A DNA stretch of 64,000 nucleotides, from NCBI GenBank assembly GCA_963669155.1, contig OZ022577.1, forward strand, positions 29,079,237 through 29,143,236, written 5' to 3'. This document shows, piece after piece, positions 1-10,003 of the stretch; position 1 is the stretch's first letter; each line of letters opens with the position of its first letter. Position numbers and translations under genes: made by a program. The notes below the pieces were generated by a model. It was not told the origin of the DNA. It searched no databases and saw nothing but the letters and a program-made list of their open reading frames with translations. Origin of the DNA: Arbacia lixula. Taxonomy: Eukaryota; Echinodermata; Echinoidea; Arbacioida; Arbaciidae.

Positions 1-181
1 CGTCACCTCACAAAAGGCTAAAAGCCCTAGCTCTCTGCCTTCTCTGCTAATAATCTCTGCACCCTCTGCCTCTCCTGTCACGTCATATCTCCACCTGCAG
101 CCCGCAGCCATGTTGGAGGTGGAGCAGTGGTGAGCTTTGCATTAGGCTTCAGAGTGCTTTATTTCATTTCAATTCCATGCT

Positions 182-264
182 TTAACTCTTTGTCTACCAT
201 GTGTGGATTATTTCTACACGTAAATCTAATATAGCAGCATCTTATCCGGCACAGGAACGGTTGA
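182..264 (+). mobile_element. Short TTAA-bounded MITE, family C, diverged copy
   Basis: Starts TTAACTCTTTGTCTACC and ends near GGCACAGGAACGGTTGAC. The core (atagcagcat, ggcacaga-like) matches the copies at 728-808, 49965-50038 and 56529-56620. The right TTAA is degraded. About 80-110 bp with no coding capacity. Confidence 0.55.
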
Positions 265-727
265 CAGAATTCTCCCTATCACACATGTATAGCCGATATC
301 AAGCGATATCACCTCGTGATACCAATATCTGATCGATTGCTCTTAGGACGTATACTTCCGGTAAGAGTTTGGTATGTATTCATTTCACGCAATAACGCAC
401 AGAATCTGTAATTTCGACCCTCGTAAACCTCATAATATTAAAATGGAAGGGTTGTTACATGGACGAAGAACTTGAAAAAAATACCACCAATCACTCACGG
501 CGATATTTTTGCCGACCTCAACATTGATTGTGGATGGACTAAAGAAAGAATGAAAAGACAAAAGCAAGACGATGGCTATATAATATTCGTGAGCCAGAAG
601 TTCATATCCCAAGAATTAAAGGTAAAAAAATTAGAGCGCCACATACGTTCAGATTCGGAGAGCTATATGCGAAAGGGAGAATTCACATCTTGGAGCATAT
701 CACATGAAGGAGTCGCCTCAAGCATGA

Positions 728-808
728 TTAACACTTTGTGTGATATGTGTGCATTTTGTCACACAAAATCCCATTGAGTAACATTACATCTGGCACAGAA
801 AGGGTTAA
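728..808 (+). mobile_element. Short TTAA-bounded MITE, family C
   Basis: An 81-bp unit beginning TTAACACTTTGTGTG and ending GGCACAGAAAGGGTTAA. The ends are imperfect inverted repeats (TTAACnCTTT / AAAGGGTTAA) with TTAA at both edges, the target duplication typical of piggyBac-type mobilisation. Other copies are at 182, 12231, 23889, 49965 and 56529. Assignment to piggyBac rests on TTAA ends only. Confidence 0.65.
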
Positions 809-868
809 TGGTTTATTGCATAGATCTTATATTAATTATTAATTAAAAGAACAGGATGTTTTCAATAA

Positions 869-1090
869 GCCATTCTCGTAATGTATTCACACCTTTTCTC
901 CCAACTGGGCAGTGACACGTTATTACCTTCACCAGTCCTGTATTTCATGATTCAAATTCAATGAGTGGAGCGCACTTTGAATCTAATAGTTGTTGCTCTT
1001 CGGACAAACCTCAGACAAGCTTTGGGGTTACTATTGCTTAAGTATTGCTTGAATGGCGTGAATGAATGTGCTTGCATGGCAAAAATAGTA
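869..1090 (+). mobile_element. Dispersed MITE-like repeat, family E
   Basis: Begins CCATTCTCGTAATGTATTC and contains the family core GACAAACCTCAGACAAGC. It shares order and spacing with copies at 38147, 41317, 56762, 57403 and 58309 (reverse). The best-preserved members end in a weak inverted version of the start (…ATAACnAAAATGG). Confidence 0.7.
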
Positions 1091-3184
1091 CATTGATACC
1101 ACAGCATAACAAAAAACTGTACTGAGATCTAGCACCATCTGATGGTAGATTTTCAAATATCACCTGTTCTTCTGTGATTAATATGTAAATTAGCATATAC
1201 TGCCGTAGCCATTATAACCCCATGGCTGGGGCTGTCAAAGTAAATATTTGTTTTTAATATACAGTGATATACCCATGTACACAGGGGGGGGGGGGGGTTC
1301 TAATAATCTAATGATGCGTTACCACAGCATAATTCACACAGACTACCTCCTATGGCTGCAAATACGAGGTTTCAACATTCCAGTCTTCATAATGAGTTTG
1401 TAATTGGAAGTATCTGGTGATGCAAGTGCTTTGTCAGTACTTAATTAAAGTAATTCATCTTGGTGAGTGATGACATAGACTCTATTGTGGAGCTGTATGT
1501 GGGTGGAAAGTGGCTTTGCAAACCCCATTCCTACCTGTAGAGGCCACCACATCTGCAGCAATCTTGCCCATGCCCTGTCGATAGCTGGGTATGCAAACGG
1601 GAATTACTCAAATAACTCACTATTTCCTTCCTCCTTACTATTTCTTGCTATTTCCGCAGACCAAAACCTAGAAAATATCGCGGTATCGCTTGAAGTGCAT
1701 CCTATTGCGCGCTGAATAGCAGTGAATGTCATGGCTTGTGCATCAACATCTGACGGCAGCGCTCTGGGATGTGAATAGCTCTTAATGCTTGTATTGCTTG
1801 GCGGGACGCGTCATCATTGCGTGTCTGCTCCAGCACCATGCCACCTTAATACCGCTTATTCGTGGACACCGTTGATAAAACCACGGAATCCAATACCGCA
1901 ACATTACAGCAATTTTATGAACCGTGGTTGCGAGAAAATTGCTTGCCAATGTGCATCAGTAATATTGCCCTATCATGTTATAGCATGGGGGCTATAGCAC
2001 AGGGCTATAGCATAAGCAGTGTGTGGCCCTAGCATAGACATTTGATTGGTGGTTGTCTTGCGTGATATTACAACAAGTGCACATTATTACTAGCATGTAA
2101 ATGTTGACTGAGTGGTATGATAAAGCAAGCCCCTGAATACCAAAGCTTGTTTTACATACTAAATATCACCTTACGGTCAAAAAGTCAACAGGTGCTGGAT
2201 ACTGTTAATGATAGAAAGTCAAATCTATATCTGTTCTGTGTGTCACCTTGTCACCTTGCTCATCTTTCATCTGTGTTGCAGTGTAGTTCCATTTTCCCTA
2301 CATTAGATCTTATGTTACATCTTACACGAACTAAAGTCATTTCACCATTTCATTTTTAAGAAGATACTCTCCAGTCAATAGTCAATCAATAGTCAAAATC
2401 ATTCAAGCTACACTTAAATATCACTGTTAAAACTTTCCTATCTGCATCAATCTTTTTACTTCACAATTTCTTTACTTCAAGATGAGTCACTTCGGCAATG
2501 GATGGGGCTCTGATGTAAGAGGGGTTTGAATATAAGGAGTGCTTTTGGGTGATTTCTCTTTCCCTCGTCCCTTTTTGCACTTTTCACTGACAGCGCATGT
2601 TCACATATCAACTGTAAATAGCAACACGACAACAATCACAGAAGTCATGAAGCTGCAGGCATTTCCTACCCTTACTCTCTTTTGGAAAAATGACCCCATT
2701 TGCTTTATATAATCATGCTCACTGCACTCATGTGTCTACTACACAAACAAACAGAACAGGGCAAGATTTCACAAATCCTTCACAACCACCTGAACCTGTT
2801 GCAAATTAGCGACGGGTTTGAATTCGGATTTCACAAAGCCCCTTTGATGGATTAATCCATTGCAGACCCTTCACAATTGAGCACATACCATTTGGGTGCC
2901 CGCAAACACGTCACAGGTATCAGGTGTATGGATAACAGAATTATGAGGTAAAATTTGATATGATATCCTATCCAGTTTCTGCAGAAATATAAATCATTTT
3001 TTAAGACAACACCCTTATTATACTAATCAGCAAGCATGGTGCATATACTCCAAACAAACAAAATGTCAAGTAGACTCAAAGAGTGATTGGAGTGGGATTA
3101 GCCTCACAGCTACAGCCGTGAGGAGAGCTAATCCTTGAGCTGCAAATGTCATTGATTCATTGAATTGCATATAAAACATGAAGA

Positions 3185-3850
3185 GCATAGGATTGGACTA
3201 GAGACAGTGCCAATGTCCAATTATGTCCAAAGATCTGATTGGGGTAGTCATTTATAGGAAACCTTCCTGTCACCCTCTCCCAAAAGCTACAGAAGCTGCC
3301 CTCTTCATTGTTTTTTTTTTCCAAATCGTGTATTGTGAGTAACCCGTTTCATGAAGCAATCACACATTGGATGAGACTAGCCAAAGTCATTCTTAAACTA
3401 TGGCCAGAGATTTGATTGGGGTTGACATTTACAGGAAACCTTCCCATCACCCTCTCCCAAAAGCTACAACAGGAGCTGCAATCTTCATTGTTTTTTACAA
3501 TTGCATACTAAGAGGAAGGTTTTTCATAATAAACCAATAACAGCATTGAATGAGACGGGCCAGAGATATTGTCAAACTATGGTAAGACATTTGATTGGGG
3601 TGGACATTTACAGGAAACCTTACTGTCACCCTCTTCCAAAAGCTACAAGAGCTGCAATCTTCATTGCTTTTGAATTGTATGTGGAGAGGAAGGCATTCCA
3701 TCAAACATCAAGAACATTAGAAGCGACTCGAGACGGAGCCATTGTCCAACTATGGCCAGAGATCTGATTGAGGTTGTCATTTATAGGAAACCTCCCCATC
3801 ACCCTCTCCCAAACAGCTCCAGGAGCCGCAATCTTCATCATTCCAAGCCT
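3185..3850. repeat. Diverged tandem array, about 176-bp period, four copies
   Basis: The block TCTGATTGgGGTtGaCATTT, followed by aggaaacctt..tcaccctctcccaaaagct and gagctgcaatcttcatt, recurs with TGATT anchors at 3236, 3413, 3592 and 3765 (spacings 177, 179, 173). The last copy runs up to the exon 6 donor at 3855. Spacings are not multiples of three, so the open frames over it are not preserved between copies and are not a gene. Confidence 0.85.
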
Positions 3851-3855
3851 CTCAC

Positions 3856-3991
3856 CTTGCCGGAGGGAAGCCCTAGCTCATCCAGAGACTTGAAGACAAT
3901 CTTCTCCGTCTTGCCCGATGCAAACGTCCTTGTCAAGTTCTTGACCGGGATTCTGCTGTTGGGGTTGACTTGAAAGCAAATTTTCATCCAG
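3856..3991 (-). CDS. PLCB4: PLC-beta4/norpA-like exon 6
   Basis: A 136-nt exon: one base completing the split His codon, then 45 codons beginning [18 protein letters not shown] and ending [10 protein letters not shown]. The central [15 protein letters not shown] is the strongly conserved block that follows the PH domain in PLCB4 and NorpA, where the EF-hand region starts. The acceptor is ...CATTGCAG and the donor AAG|GTGAG. Entry is phase 2 and exit is phase 0. With exons 1-5 it brings the open protein to 198 residues. The downstream X/Y catalytic domains are outside the window. PLC-beta4 enzymes cleave PIP2 to IP3 and diacylglycerol under Gq control, and NorpA does this in photoreceptors. 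Catalysis itself is not visible here. Confidence 0.93.
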
Positions 3992-5001
3992 CTGCAATGG
4001 GAGGAAAGTAATTGCGAAACCCATTAGCCCACAGAAAGCATGACAGCATAGAGCTACACACATCAGTGACACAAGGAACAGGCGGCATACTGAGAGGTAC
4101 TCCATTATGTTGAGTAGCACGTCCATTTATAGCGACATTAGAAACACGGTAGCGGTAGGTCTTATTTCCTTATGTTGAGTAGCAATTACAGGTACATAGG
4201 AGAGGCAAGAAGTAGTAATTGAGTATTTCGTAACATCACAAGTGATAACACTCCATAAAATGGTAATTATAGTATTGTACAAATAAATAGTAATAATGCT
4301 AAGTACTCCTTATACTCCTACGGGAACTGGGTATTCCTGTTCCCAATTTCTTTTTCTTTTCTCCACTGAGATACAGAGCAGTGTGACTAATGCGTAATCT
4401 GTGGTACGGACAATGGAAAACAGGCTGTGAATAAACTTCAAATTCCTTATAGGGTACAATTAAGCCACACCCCTTTGGTCACTGCAGTTTCATCTCACAT
4501 TTTGACATCCAAACTTGACCAGGTTTCATGCAGCACGAATACCTAACCATGAGCAACTGGTTGATTAGTCGGTCAGTGGGCAAATCAAGGGATTTGAAGA
4601 GCAGAGACCAGCTCTAATCTGTTCAAGCAAGAGTCTCAACAAGCAAGTCGGGCTGCAGCCTAACTACCAAGGGTGAAATTCTGAAAAAGAACTTAAGTCC
4701 CCTTTGATCCATAACTGTGATCAGCCTATCAGTTAATTGTTCATCTGAAATCAGTTTTCAGAATACCAACTGTGACTTTATAGCATTGACAATTACGACT
4801 TTTAGTTTCTTTCAGACTACCACCTCATACATACATCTTGAGATGTTTTCAAGCTAGAGTCTGTGCTTGTAGACTACATAATAAGACTCGTGATCAATAT
4901 CAAGAACCGAGCTGTGGAGAGTGAGATGTCATGGAGTGAGTGACATTCCACCAAACCCTCCTTCCCTCCTTCCCTCCCTCCTCCCCTCCCTTGCTACTCA
5001 C
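3992..5001 (-). other. PLCB4: Intron 5 of the PLC-beta4-like gene
   Basis: 1010 bp, donor GTGAGT (4996-5001) and acceptor CAG (3992-3994). It splits a His codon as CA|C. It contains a reverse copy of dispersed family B (4355-4566). A 15-bp direct repeat, TTATGTTGAGTAGCA, occurs near 4105 and 4172. A poly-CCT tract lies near 4960-4990, next to the donor. Nothing else recognised. Confidence 0.88.
4355..4566 (-). mobile_element. Dispersed TTAACC-ended MITE, family B
   Basis: On the reverse strand this reads as the family B core: catggttaggtattcgtgc, then gaccaaaggggtgtggctta, then gaatttgaagtttattcaca, then gcagtgtgac. The order is the same in copies at 8517, 26618 and 48869 (forward) and 62614 (reverse). 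The 5' edge is less clear because of a T-rich stretch. Confidence 0.65.
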
Positions 5002-5081
5002 TGTTTCTTGAGGCTCTGCATGGGACAGACATTGTTTGCCTTGACATTGTGGGTGATCCTCAGTAAGCCCTCAAACCACAC
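5002..5081 (-). CDS. PLCB4: PLC-beta4/norpA-like exon 5 (functional copy)
   Basis: An 80-nt exon: 26 codons VWFEGLLRITHNVKANNV then CPMQSLKK, plus CA of the next His. It matches the PLCB4 segment W-x-E-G-L-R-x-I-x-H-N-x-x-A-N-N-V-x-P-M-x-x-L-K-K-H at the end of the PH domain. The acceptor is ..ACTCGCAG and the donor ACA|GTGAGT. Entry is phase 0 and exit is phase 2, compatible with exons 4 and 6. Two further, truncated copies of this exon lie upstream in intron 4 (5229-5290, 5449-5511). This copy alone keeps the full reading frame and a strong donor. Confidence 0.93.
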
Positions 5082-5228
5082 CTGCGAGTATCAATCAAAG
5101 CGGGAGAAAAAATACATCATCAACATCATCATCGGATTGTCTGGATGGACAGGACTATTAAACAGATACAGTACAACTTGCGACTAACTACTTTGATTAG
5201 ATAGATGTATCAATTTCTATTCTTTGCA

Positions 5229-5290
5229 TGGGAAGTTGTTTGTCTTGACATTGTGGGTGATCCTCCGTAAGCCATCGAACCAGGCTTGCG
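5229..5290 (-). pseudogene. PLCB4: Decayed duplicate of exon 5 (copy 2)
   Basis: On the minus strand this reads WFDGLRRITHNVKTNN, clearly exon 5, preceded by the same TTGATTGATAC flank. It has lost bases after the AACAA block, which shifts the frame to a stop shortly after. The codons for the SLKK end and the GTGAGT donor are absent. The acceptor region reads CCGCAAG instead of TCGCAG. It is probably unusable as an exon. The anchor gTTGTTTGyC is 204 bp from the functional copy. Confidence 0.85.
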
Positions 5291-5448
5291 GGTATCAATC
5301 AGAGAGAAGAGAAAAAAAAAACACATCTCCATCTGAATTATCTGGTTGTAGTGCATGTTTATCAATAGATAGCAGTGATATTGGATTAATGTTACAACTC
5401 ACTACTAGCTACTTTGATTAGATAGTCACATCAGTATCTATTCACTCT

Positions 5449-5511
5449 ATGGGACAGGCGTTGTTTGCCTTGGAATTGTGGGTAATCCTCAGTAAACCCG
5501 CCAACCACTCT
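5449..5511 (-). pseudogene. PLCB4: Second duplicate of exon 5 (copy 3), possibly still spliceable
   Basis: The minus strand reads WLAGLLRITHNSKANNACPI with no internal frameshift. It is followed by GAGTGA instead of the QSLKK end. The usual donor is missing. A candidate acceptor GCAAGAG|TGG and a weak donor GA|GTGAAT would give a 62-nt exon with phase 0 entry and phase 2 exit, the same phases as exon 5. It lies 225 bp from copy 2. Without transcript data it is best treated as a pseudo-exon. Confidence 0.8.
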
Positions 5512-5528
5512 TGCAGGTATCAATCAAA

Positions 5529-5546
5529 GGGGGGGGGGGGGGGGGG
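5529..5546 (+). repeat. Homopolymer G run (18)
   Basis: Eighteen consecutive G, then CGGGGC, next to pseudo-exon copy 3 and occupying the position of its polypyrimidine tract on the sense strand (poly-C). Confidence 0.95.
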
Positions 5547-5765
5547 CGGGGCATCTAAATATAAATGTTTGGTTGAATATTCATCATTAGACAGTGTTCA
5601 TAACTGATTAGGGTTACAACTTGATTGATTGCTCAAATAGTCAATCATCTTCTATTCTGAAGAAATCTTTTATTTGTTTAGATAGTCAACCAAACTGCAA
5701 ATGTATTTGTTACTTAAACAAAATTGCATATACAAGCATTTCAAATGCTGCCTGAACAACATACA

Positions 5766-5768
<3 letters not shown>

Positions 5769-5814
<46 letters not shown>
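5769..5814. repeat. (AT)n microsatellite
   Basis: Uninterrupted AT alternation of about 46 bp inside intron 4. Confidence 0.97.
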
Positions 5815-5816
<2 letters not shown>

Positions 5817-6061
5817 TTCCACTTTTTCTATCTGAGCTGACAATCTGATGTTGCCATTGAATAACCATGATTATCAATGTGTTTAACCATGGAAATAATC
5901 AATTTTTAATTTATTCCATGATCATCTATCTACTCAAGGACATTTAGCAAAAACAGAATCGGCATAGTGTCTTATTCAATCTATATAATTGTTTTATGTA
6001 GTCACAGTCATACATCTTCTTTATTTTACTGGTACTCTCCGTAATAATGATAATGGCTTGA

Positions 6062-6655
6062 TATATAGAAGGGAGAGAAGGGGGTAAAGAGAGAAGGGGG
6101 AGGAGGAGAAGGGGGAGGAGGAGAAGGGGGTGGAGGAGAAGGGGGAGGAGGAGAAGGCGGAGAAGGAGAAAGCCGCGAAGGGGACAAGAGAGAGAAGGGG
6201 AAAGGAGAGAGAAGGGAGAGAAGGGAGAGAAGGGGATACAGGGGTACAAGGGTACAGGGATACAAGGGTACAGGGGTACAGGGGTACAGGGGTACAGGGG
6301 TACAGGGGTACAGGGATACAGGGATACAGAGATACAAGGGTACAGGGGTACAAGGGTAAATACAAGGATACAAGGGTGCAGGGATGCAAGGGTACAGGGA
6401 TACAGGGATACAGGGATACAGGGATACAGGGATACAGAGATACAGGGATACAGTAATACAGGGAGAAGGGGGAGAAGGAGAAGAAGGGGGAGAAGGGGGA
6501 AAGATGGAGAAGTGGGAGAAGGGGGAGACGTGGGAGAAGGGGGAGAAGGACAGAAGGGACAGAAGGGGGAGAGGGGGTGCAGGGGTGCAAGATTACAAGG
6601 GTACAGGGGTACAGGGGCAAAAGGATACAGTAATACAGGGCTTCAGCGGCCCAAC
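6062..6655. repeat. Compound minisatellite: 8-bp GGGRTACA array flanked by GGAGAA-rich purine tracts
   Basis: From 6235 to 6456, and again near 6595-6640, the plus strand is built of 8-bp units GGGGTACA, GGGATACA and AGGGTACA. It is flanked by (ggagaaggg)-type purine repeats at 6065-6240 and 6460-6570. Long open frames here (for example repeating LYPCTPVP) are repeat artefacts. The array lies in intron 4, about 20 bp past the exon 4 donor. The plus strand, the transcription template, carries many G4-length G-runs. Confidence 0.95.
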
Positions 6656-6675
6656 ATGCTATCCAAACACCCTAC

Positions 6676-6825
6676 CTGTGCTATCTCTGGAGTGCTGGCC
6701 ACCATGTGCATGTAGTTGATGTTGACAAAGTCTAGCCCACTGCAGACGGTAATGGTGCGGTCTTCTATGTTGCCTCGCCCAAAAGGGTCCAGGATAGCCC
6801 CCACCTTGGCCAAGTACCCCACGTC
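6676..6825 (-). CDS. PLCB4: PLC-beta4/norpA-like exon 4
   Basis: A 150-nt exon of 50 codons, starting DVGYLAKVGAILDPFGRG and ending NYMHMVASTPEIAQ. It corresponds to the PLCB4 PH-domain segment with CSGxDxVNIxxxxMVA (here VCSGLDFVNINYMHMVA). The acceptor is TTTTTGTTTCAG and the donor CAG|GTAGGG, both ends phase 0. In PLC-beta enzymes the PH domain contributes to membrane and Rac/G-beta-gamma association. That role is known for the family and not shown here. Confidence 0.95.
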
Positions 6826-7680
6826 CTGAAACAAAAATACATACGGGAAAACAGTGAGGAGCAGGTCATCAAAAGCATGACATGGATATTTTATGTTCTG
6901 CAATTTGCAATTGACTTTATTTCATAACATCACATGTATGTCTAAATTCGATTCATATGGAGCATGCATATCATTCAGTAAATCATCATGCCAATAGCAT
7001 TTTAAGAACAATGCCAATTTAATATTACAAATAACAAAAAGCCAAATTTCAGATATCATATGCAAATAAATTCAAATATAAATCAGTTTCAAATTTTAAA
7101 AAGGTTTTCTTTTAATTAGATTTAATATGGCTGCTTTTCATAATACAATGAGATGATTTTTTTTTTCATCATACTGCAATTTTACATGACAAATTGTGCA
7201 ACAAAATCATTCTCAATCATAAAGCAAAAATGTCTTATTTCTGCTCCTTTTGTACAGCACAAAGATCAATTCATTTGTCGCTGAGCGGGAATATTACATC
7301 AGTGACGCAAATGCCCATTCACACAGAAGTAGCATGTATTGCAAAATGCATGTTACACAATGGCATATCCTTCGCCCTCGGTATGCTTTCTCATTGCTTT
7401 ATGGGGTCATTGTTGTCCCCATTTGTCTCTCCCAATATATATGACTGATTAGCCGAGAATGATCACAGTACTCTCCAGATAACACAAGCCTTTTCAAGCC
7501 CTTCAATAGCAACAGTGCATGCAAACAATTGATTAATTCAGTGACATTTTCTTCCACCCTGTTAAGCATTAATCATTCATAGCCTCAGGCATCTTATAAG
7601 TACCAGAGACATCTCTCACAAGTCTCCTGAGCCCTGAGCATCTGTTGAACAAACGGGCCTGCACTCAGGGTGACCAAATT

Positions 7681-7733
7681 CACACACACACACACACACA
7701 CACATACACACATAAACACACACACGGACAAAC
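7681..7733. repeat. (CA)n microsatellite
   Basis: CA repeat, pure for the first 24 bases, then interrupted. Confidence 0.9.
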
Positions 7734-8056
7734 ACAAAAATGTATCCACCTTTCCACTGACATTTGAGTCCATGCAAGCAGAAACATCGGAGGGCTGATA
7801 AGATGTGTCGATTTGATCACCATCTTGAGGTGAAAATATATTTCAGCTTCTTGCCTGTTTGGCATTATAATTGGCCGGACTGAGAGTCATCACGCTCCAG
7901 TTGCATGAAGCACTGATTACAAATCAGTCATTGGTCAGAGACTGAGTTACGTCTCCTTCACTGAATTCAAATTTTGACACAAATTAAGAAAGGACATGTT
8001 TGGGTCACTCAGAAAGGACAGGTTGCGGGAAGACTGCAAAGGTTGGTGACAATAAA

Positions 8057-8165
8057 GGGACCGTATTCATGAAACTTGACTTAGCCTAGTTAGTTGGTAA
8101 AATTTCTAGATCTATTTGCTTACTTCGCCTAGTTGATTGGCACTTGGTATTCATGAAACTTTTCT
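8057..8165 (+). mobile_element. Hairpin MITE family A, diverged copy
   Basis: Reads ccgtattcatgaaacttgac, then ttagcctagttagttggtaa, with an inverted counterpart ending tattcatgaaac. It shares the TATTCATGAAAC / TAGCCTAGTTAGTT blocks with family A at 9773, 10004, 40377 and 51291. Related fragments continue to about 8340. Confidence 0.5.
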
Positions 8166-8516
8166 AGCAGTAATGACATTCCAGTAAATGAATGTATCTG
8201 CATACTGAAATGACTGTATTGTAGTTGCTTACTGAAGTGACTGCAGTTGCTACACATACTAAAATGAGTGAAATTGCTTGCTAAGCCTGGCTGGAAATTC
8301 ATGAAATATTACTAGTTACATTCCATTCCCAACAACATTTGAATTTGTCCAAGTAGCTACTCAGCCTTTACCGAGTTGTCTTACAAACGGCCAATGAGTT
8401 TGGACCTATGGGGGGCATTTTTCATGTCCCTATATTCTGAGGGAAGCTCGTAATGTTGTTTTATATACTGCAGTATTTCCACAACATGCTAGGCCTACTA
8501 CAGGGATAAGCCACTG

Positions 8517-8755
8517 TTAACCTGTTGCTCGCGGTAAGATTTTTAGGCTTTGAGCACCCAGGTCCAGTTCGTACATGTTTATCAAAATTTGCCAAGGAAG
8601 TGCAGTAACCAAAGGTGGGTGGCTTATTATGCCCTCCAAGGAATTTGAAGTTTATTCACAGCATGGTGTATATTGTCTGTTCAGCAGTTACGTAAGAGTT
8701 GTGCTGCTTAGTATGGAGAGCGGGGAAAAGCCATCCCACAAATCTGCGGGTTTAG
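8517..8755 (+). mobile_element. Dispersed TTAACC-ended MITE, family B
   Basis: Starts TTAACCTGTTGCTCGCGGTA and ends AATCTGCGGGTTTA. The internal blocks aagtgcagtaaccaaaggtg and gaatttgaagtttattcaca match the other family B copies. The ends are inverted (TTAACC…GGGTTtA). Confidence 0.7.
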
Positions 8756-9772
8756 TAAAGATTTTTTTCTTGACAAACCCCATAGGAGGCTTTAAACAAC
8801 TAGCTCACACAAGCGACCAATCTCACCTTTTCATCCCGCTATGAATATTACTCTTAAAAAAAAAACATGAAAAATAGAAGGAGGGAAATCCAATTGAGAA
8901 TGGGATATGGTTTCTTATTCATGCCGAAGATCAAGTGGCCGGTGTCTGCCCGAGCAGAAAGCAACGACCTACTTCTTTAGGAGCTATGGCCGACAATCCC
9001 TGACTTTGGCCTAAGACAATTTATGCAAAATGACAATTTTTCAGCCTCTCCCAGCGTAAGTGTGCACTGCATATTGAATTTCCATCTAGCATAAAATACA
9101 CACCCAGCTTATCTGCCATACTAGAAACTACAGCACCAACACAATTTGCTTTCCCTTTTTTCACTGCAATCGATTCTCGATGTTTTTAAAGAGAAGTTGT
9201 ATCTGAAATATGTAAGTTCATCCATCCGTGGGTTAACATTATCCCATCACTGTGGGATCATTTATATCAATCTCAACAGGATTTGATCTCATTGAAGAGA
9301 ACCATCATAATCAAAATGGATATAAATTGCAATATGGCTGCCATACATAATGTGTATCCAACTCATCACTCCACGCATCACTTATTGGGTCAATTATTCC
9401 ATTTCTGCTCAATTCCATGGCCATTAACGACAAGATTGAACAGACTGAAGATACGTGCACCATAATTGTACAGGAATGACTACAGTGCGTACCGGTACAA
9501 TAAAAGCAGTAGGCATGACTGGATACATTTGTACTCTTACATGAATACCAACCGCTGATAGTGTGTGTACCCCCTTCCTCTCCCGACTCAATACAACTCT
9601 TTATGAATTCTACTATATGGAGTAATGGAGGCTATCTGTCAATGCATATCCATTGCACTACACAGTAATGCTTTTCCATGGCATTATCTCATATCTTTTA
9701 CTGACATAGTTTGATACAGTAATGAATGATACAGGCACTTAACACTCTTTTCCCACTTTATTAGTATCAATT

Positions 9773-9862
9773 CATATTCAAGAAAACTTACTAGCCTAGT
9801 TAGATACTAATAATTGCATGCAGCTGAATTCACTTCAGTAACTAACTTCATGAATATGGCCT
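9773..9862 (+). mobile_element. Hairpin MITE family A, deleted copy
   Basis: Left arm aaaacttactagcctagtta, centre gcatgcagctgaattcactt, right end acttcatgaatatggcctc. The block mirroring actaggctagtaaggttt is missing from the right arm. Confidence 0.6.
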
Positions 9863-10003
9863 CTGGTATAGAGAGTAATATGGAAAAAAAACACCTAGTG
9901 GTCCATTACTCTAATTGGCACTAAAAATGAATAGTCCTCCTACATTCAAAATAGTGTCAGTAATATATTGTCCATTACACCCTCTGTTCATTAGCAGTCA
10001 TCA

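Larger units (their letters stand above)
1..3855 (-). other. PLCB4: Intron 6 of the PLC-beta4-like gene (5' part, runs off the window)
   Basis: The donor is GTGAG directly after exon 6 (3851-3855). No further PLC exon was found in this stretch, so the next acceptor is left of the window and intron 6 exceeds 3.8 kb. It holds two copies of a short TTAA-bounded MITE (182-264, 728-808), one copy of a 200-bp dispersed repeat (869-1090), a G-run near 1286 and a 176-bp tandem array next to the donor (3185-3850). The stretches 1100-3080 and 265-727 show no recognisable gene. Confidence 0.8.
5082..6675 (-). other. PLCB4: Intron 4 of the PLC-beta4-like gene
   Basis: 1594 bp between CAG|GTAGGG (exon 4 donor) and CAG (5082-5084). 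Read in gene direction it holds the 8-bp GGGRTACA minisatellite, starting about 20 bases after the donor, then an (AT)n run (5769-5814), an 18-G run, and two decayed duplicates of exon 5 with their flanks. The repeat unit's intronic part (tttgattagatag…) is also recognisable at about 5590-5660 without exon sequence. Confidence 0.88.

Noticed and set aside
1530..1590. Possible extra minus-strand exon framed by CAG and CAG|GTAGGAAT
   Set aside because: The encoded peptide does not match the PLC-beta segment expected after exon 6, and exons 1-6 are already continuous.
3501..3973. Plus-strand frames with repeating IYRKPxxHPLPKAT
   Set aside because: They follow the 176-bp tandem repeat, whose spacings are not multiples of three, and overlap exon 6 on the other strand.
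6021..6620. 199-residue and overlapping frames on both strands
   Set aside because: Translation of the 8-bp GGGRTACA minisatellite and purine tracts; the peptides repeat with the DNA period and lie in intron 4.
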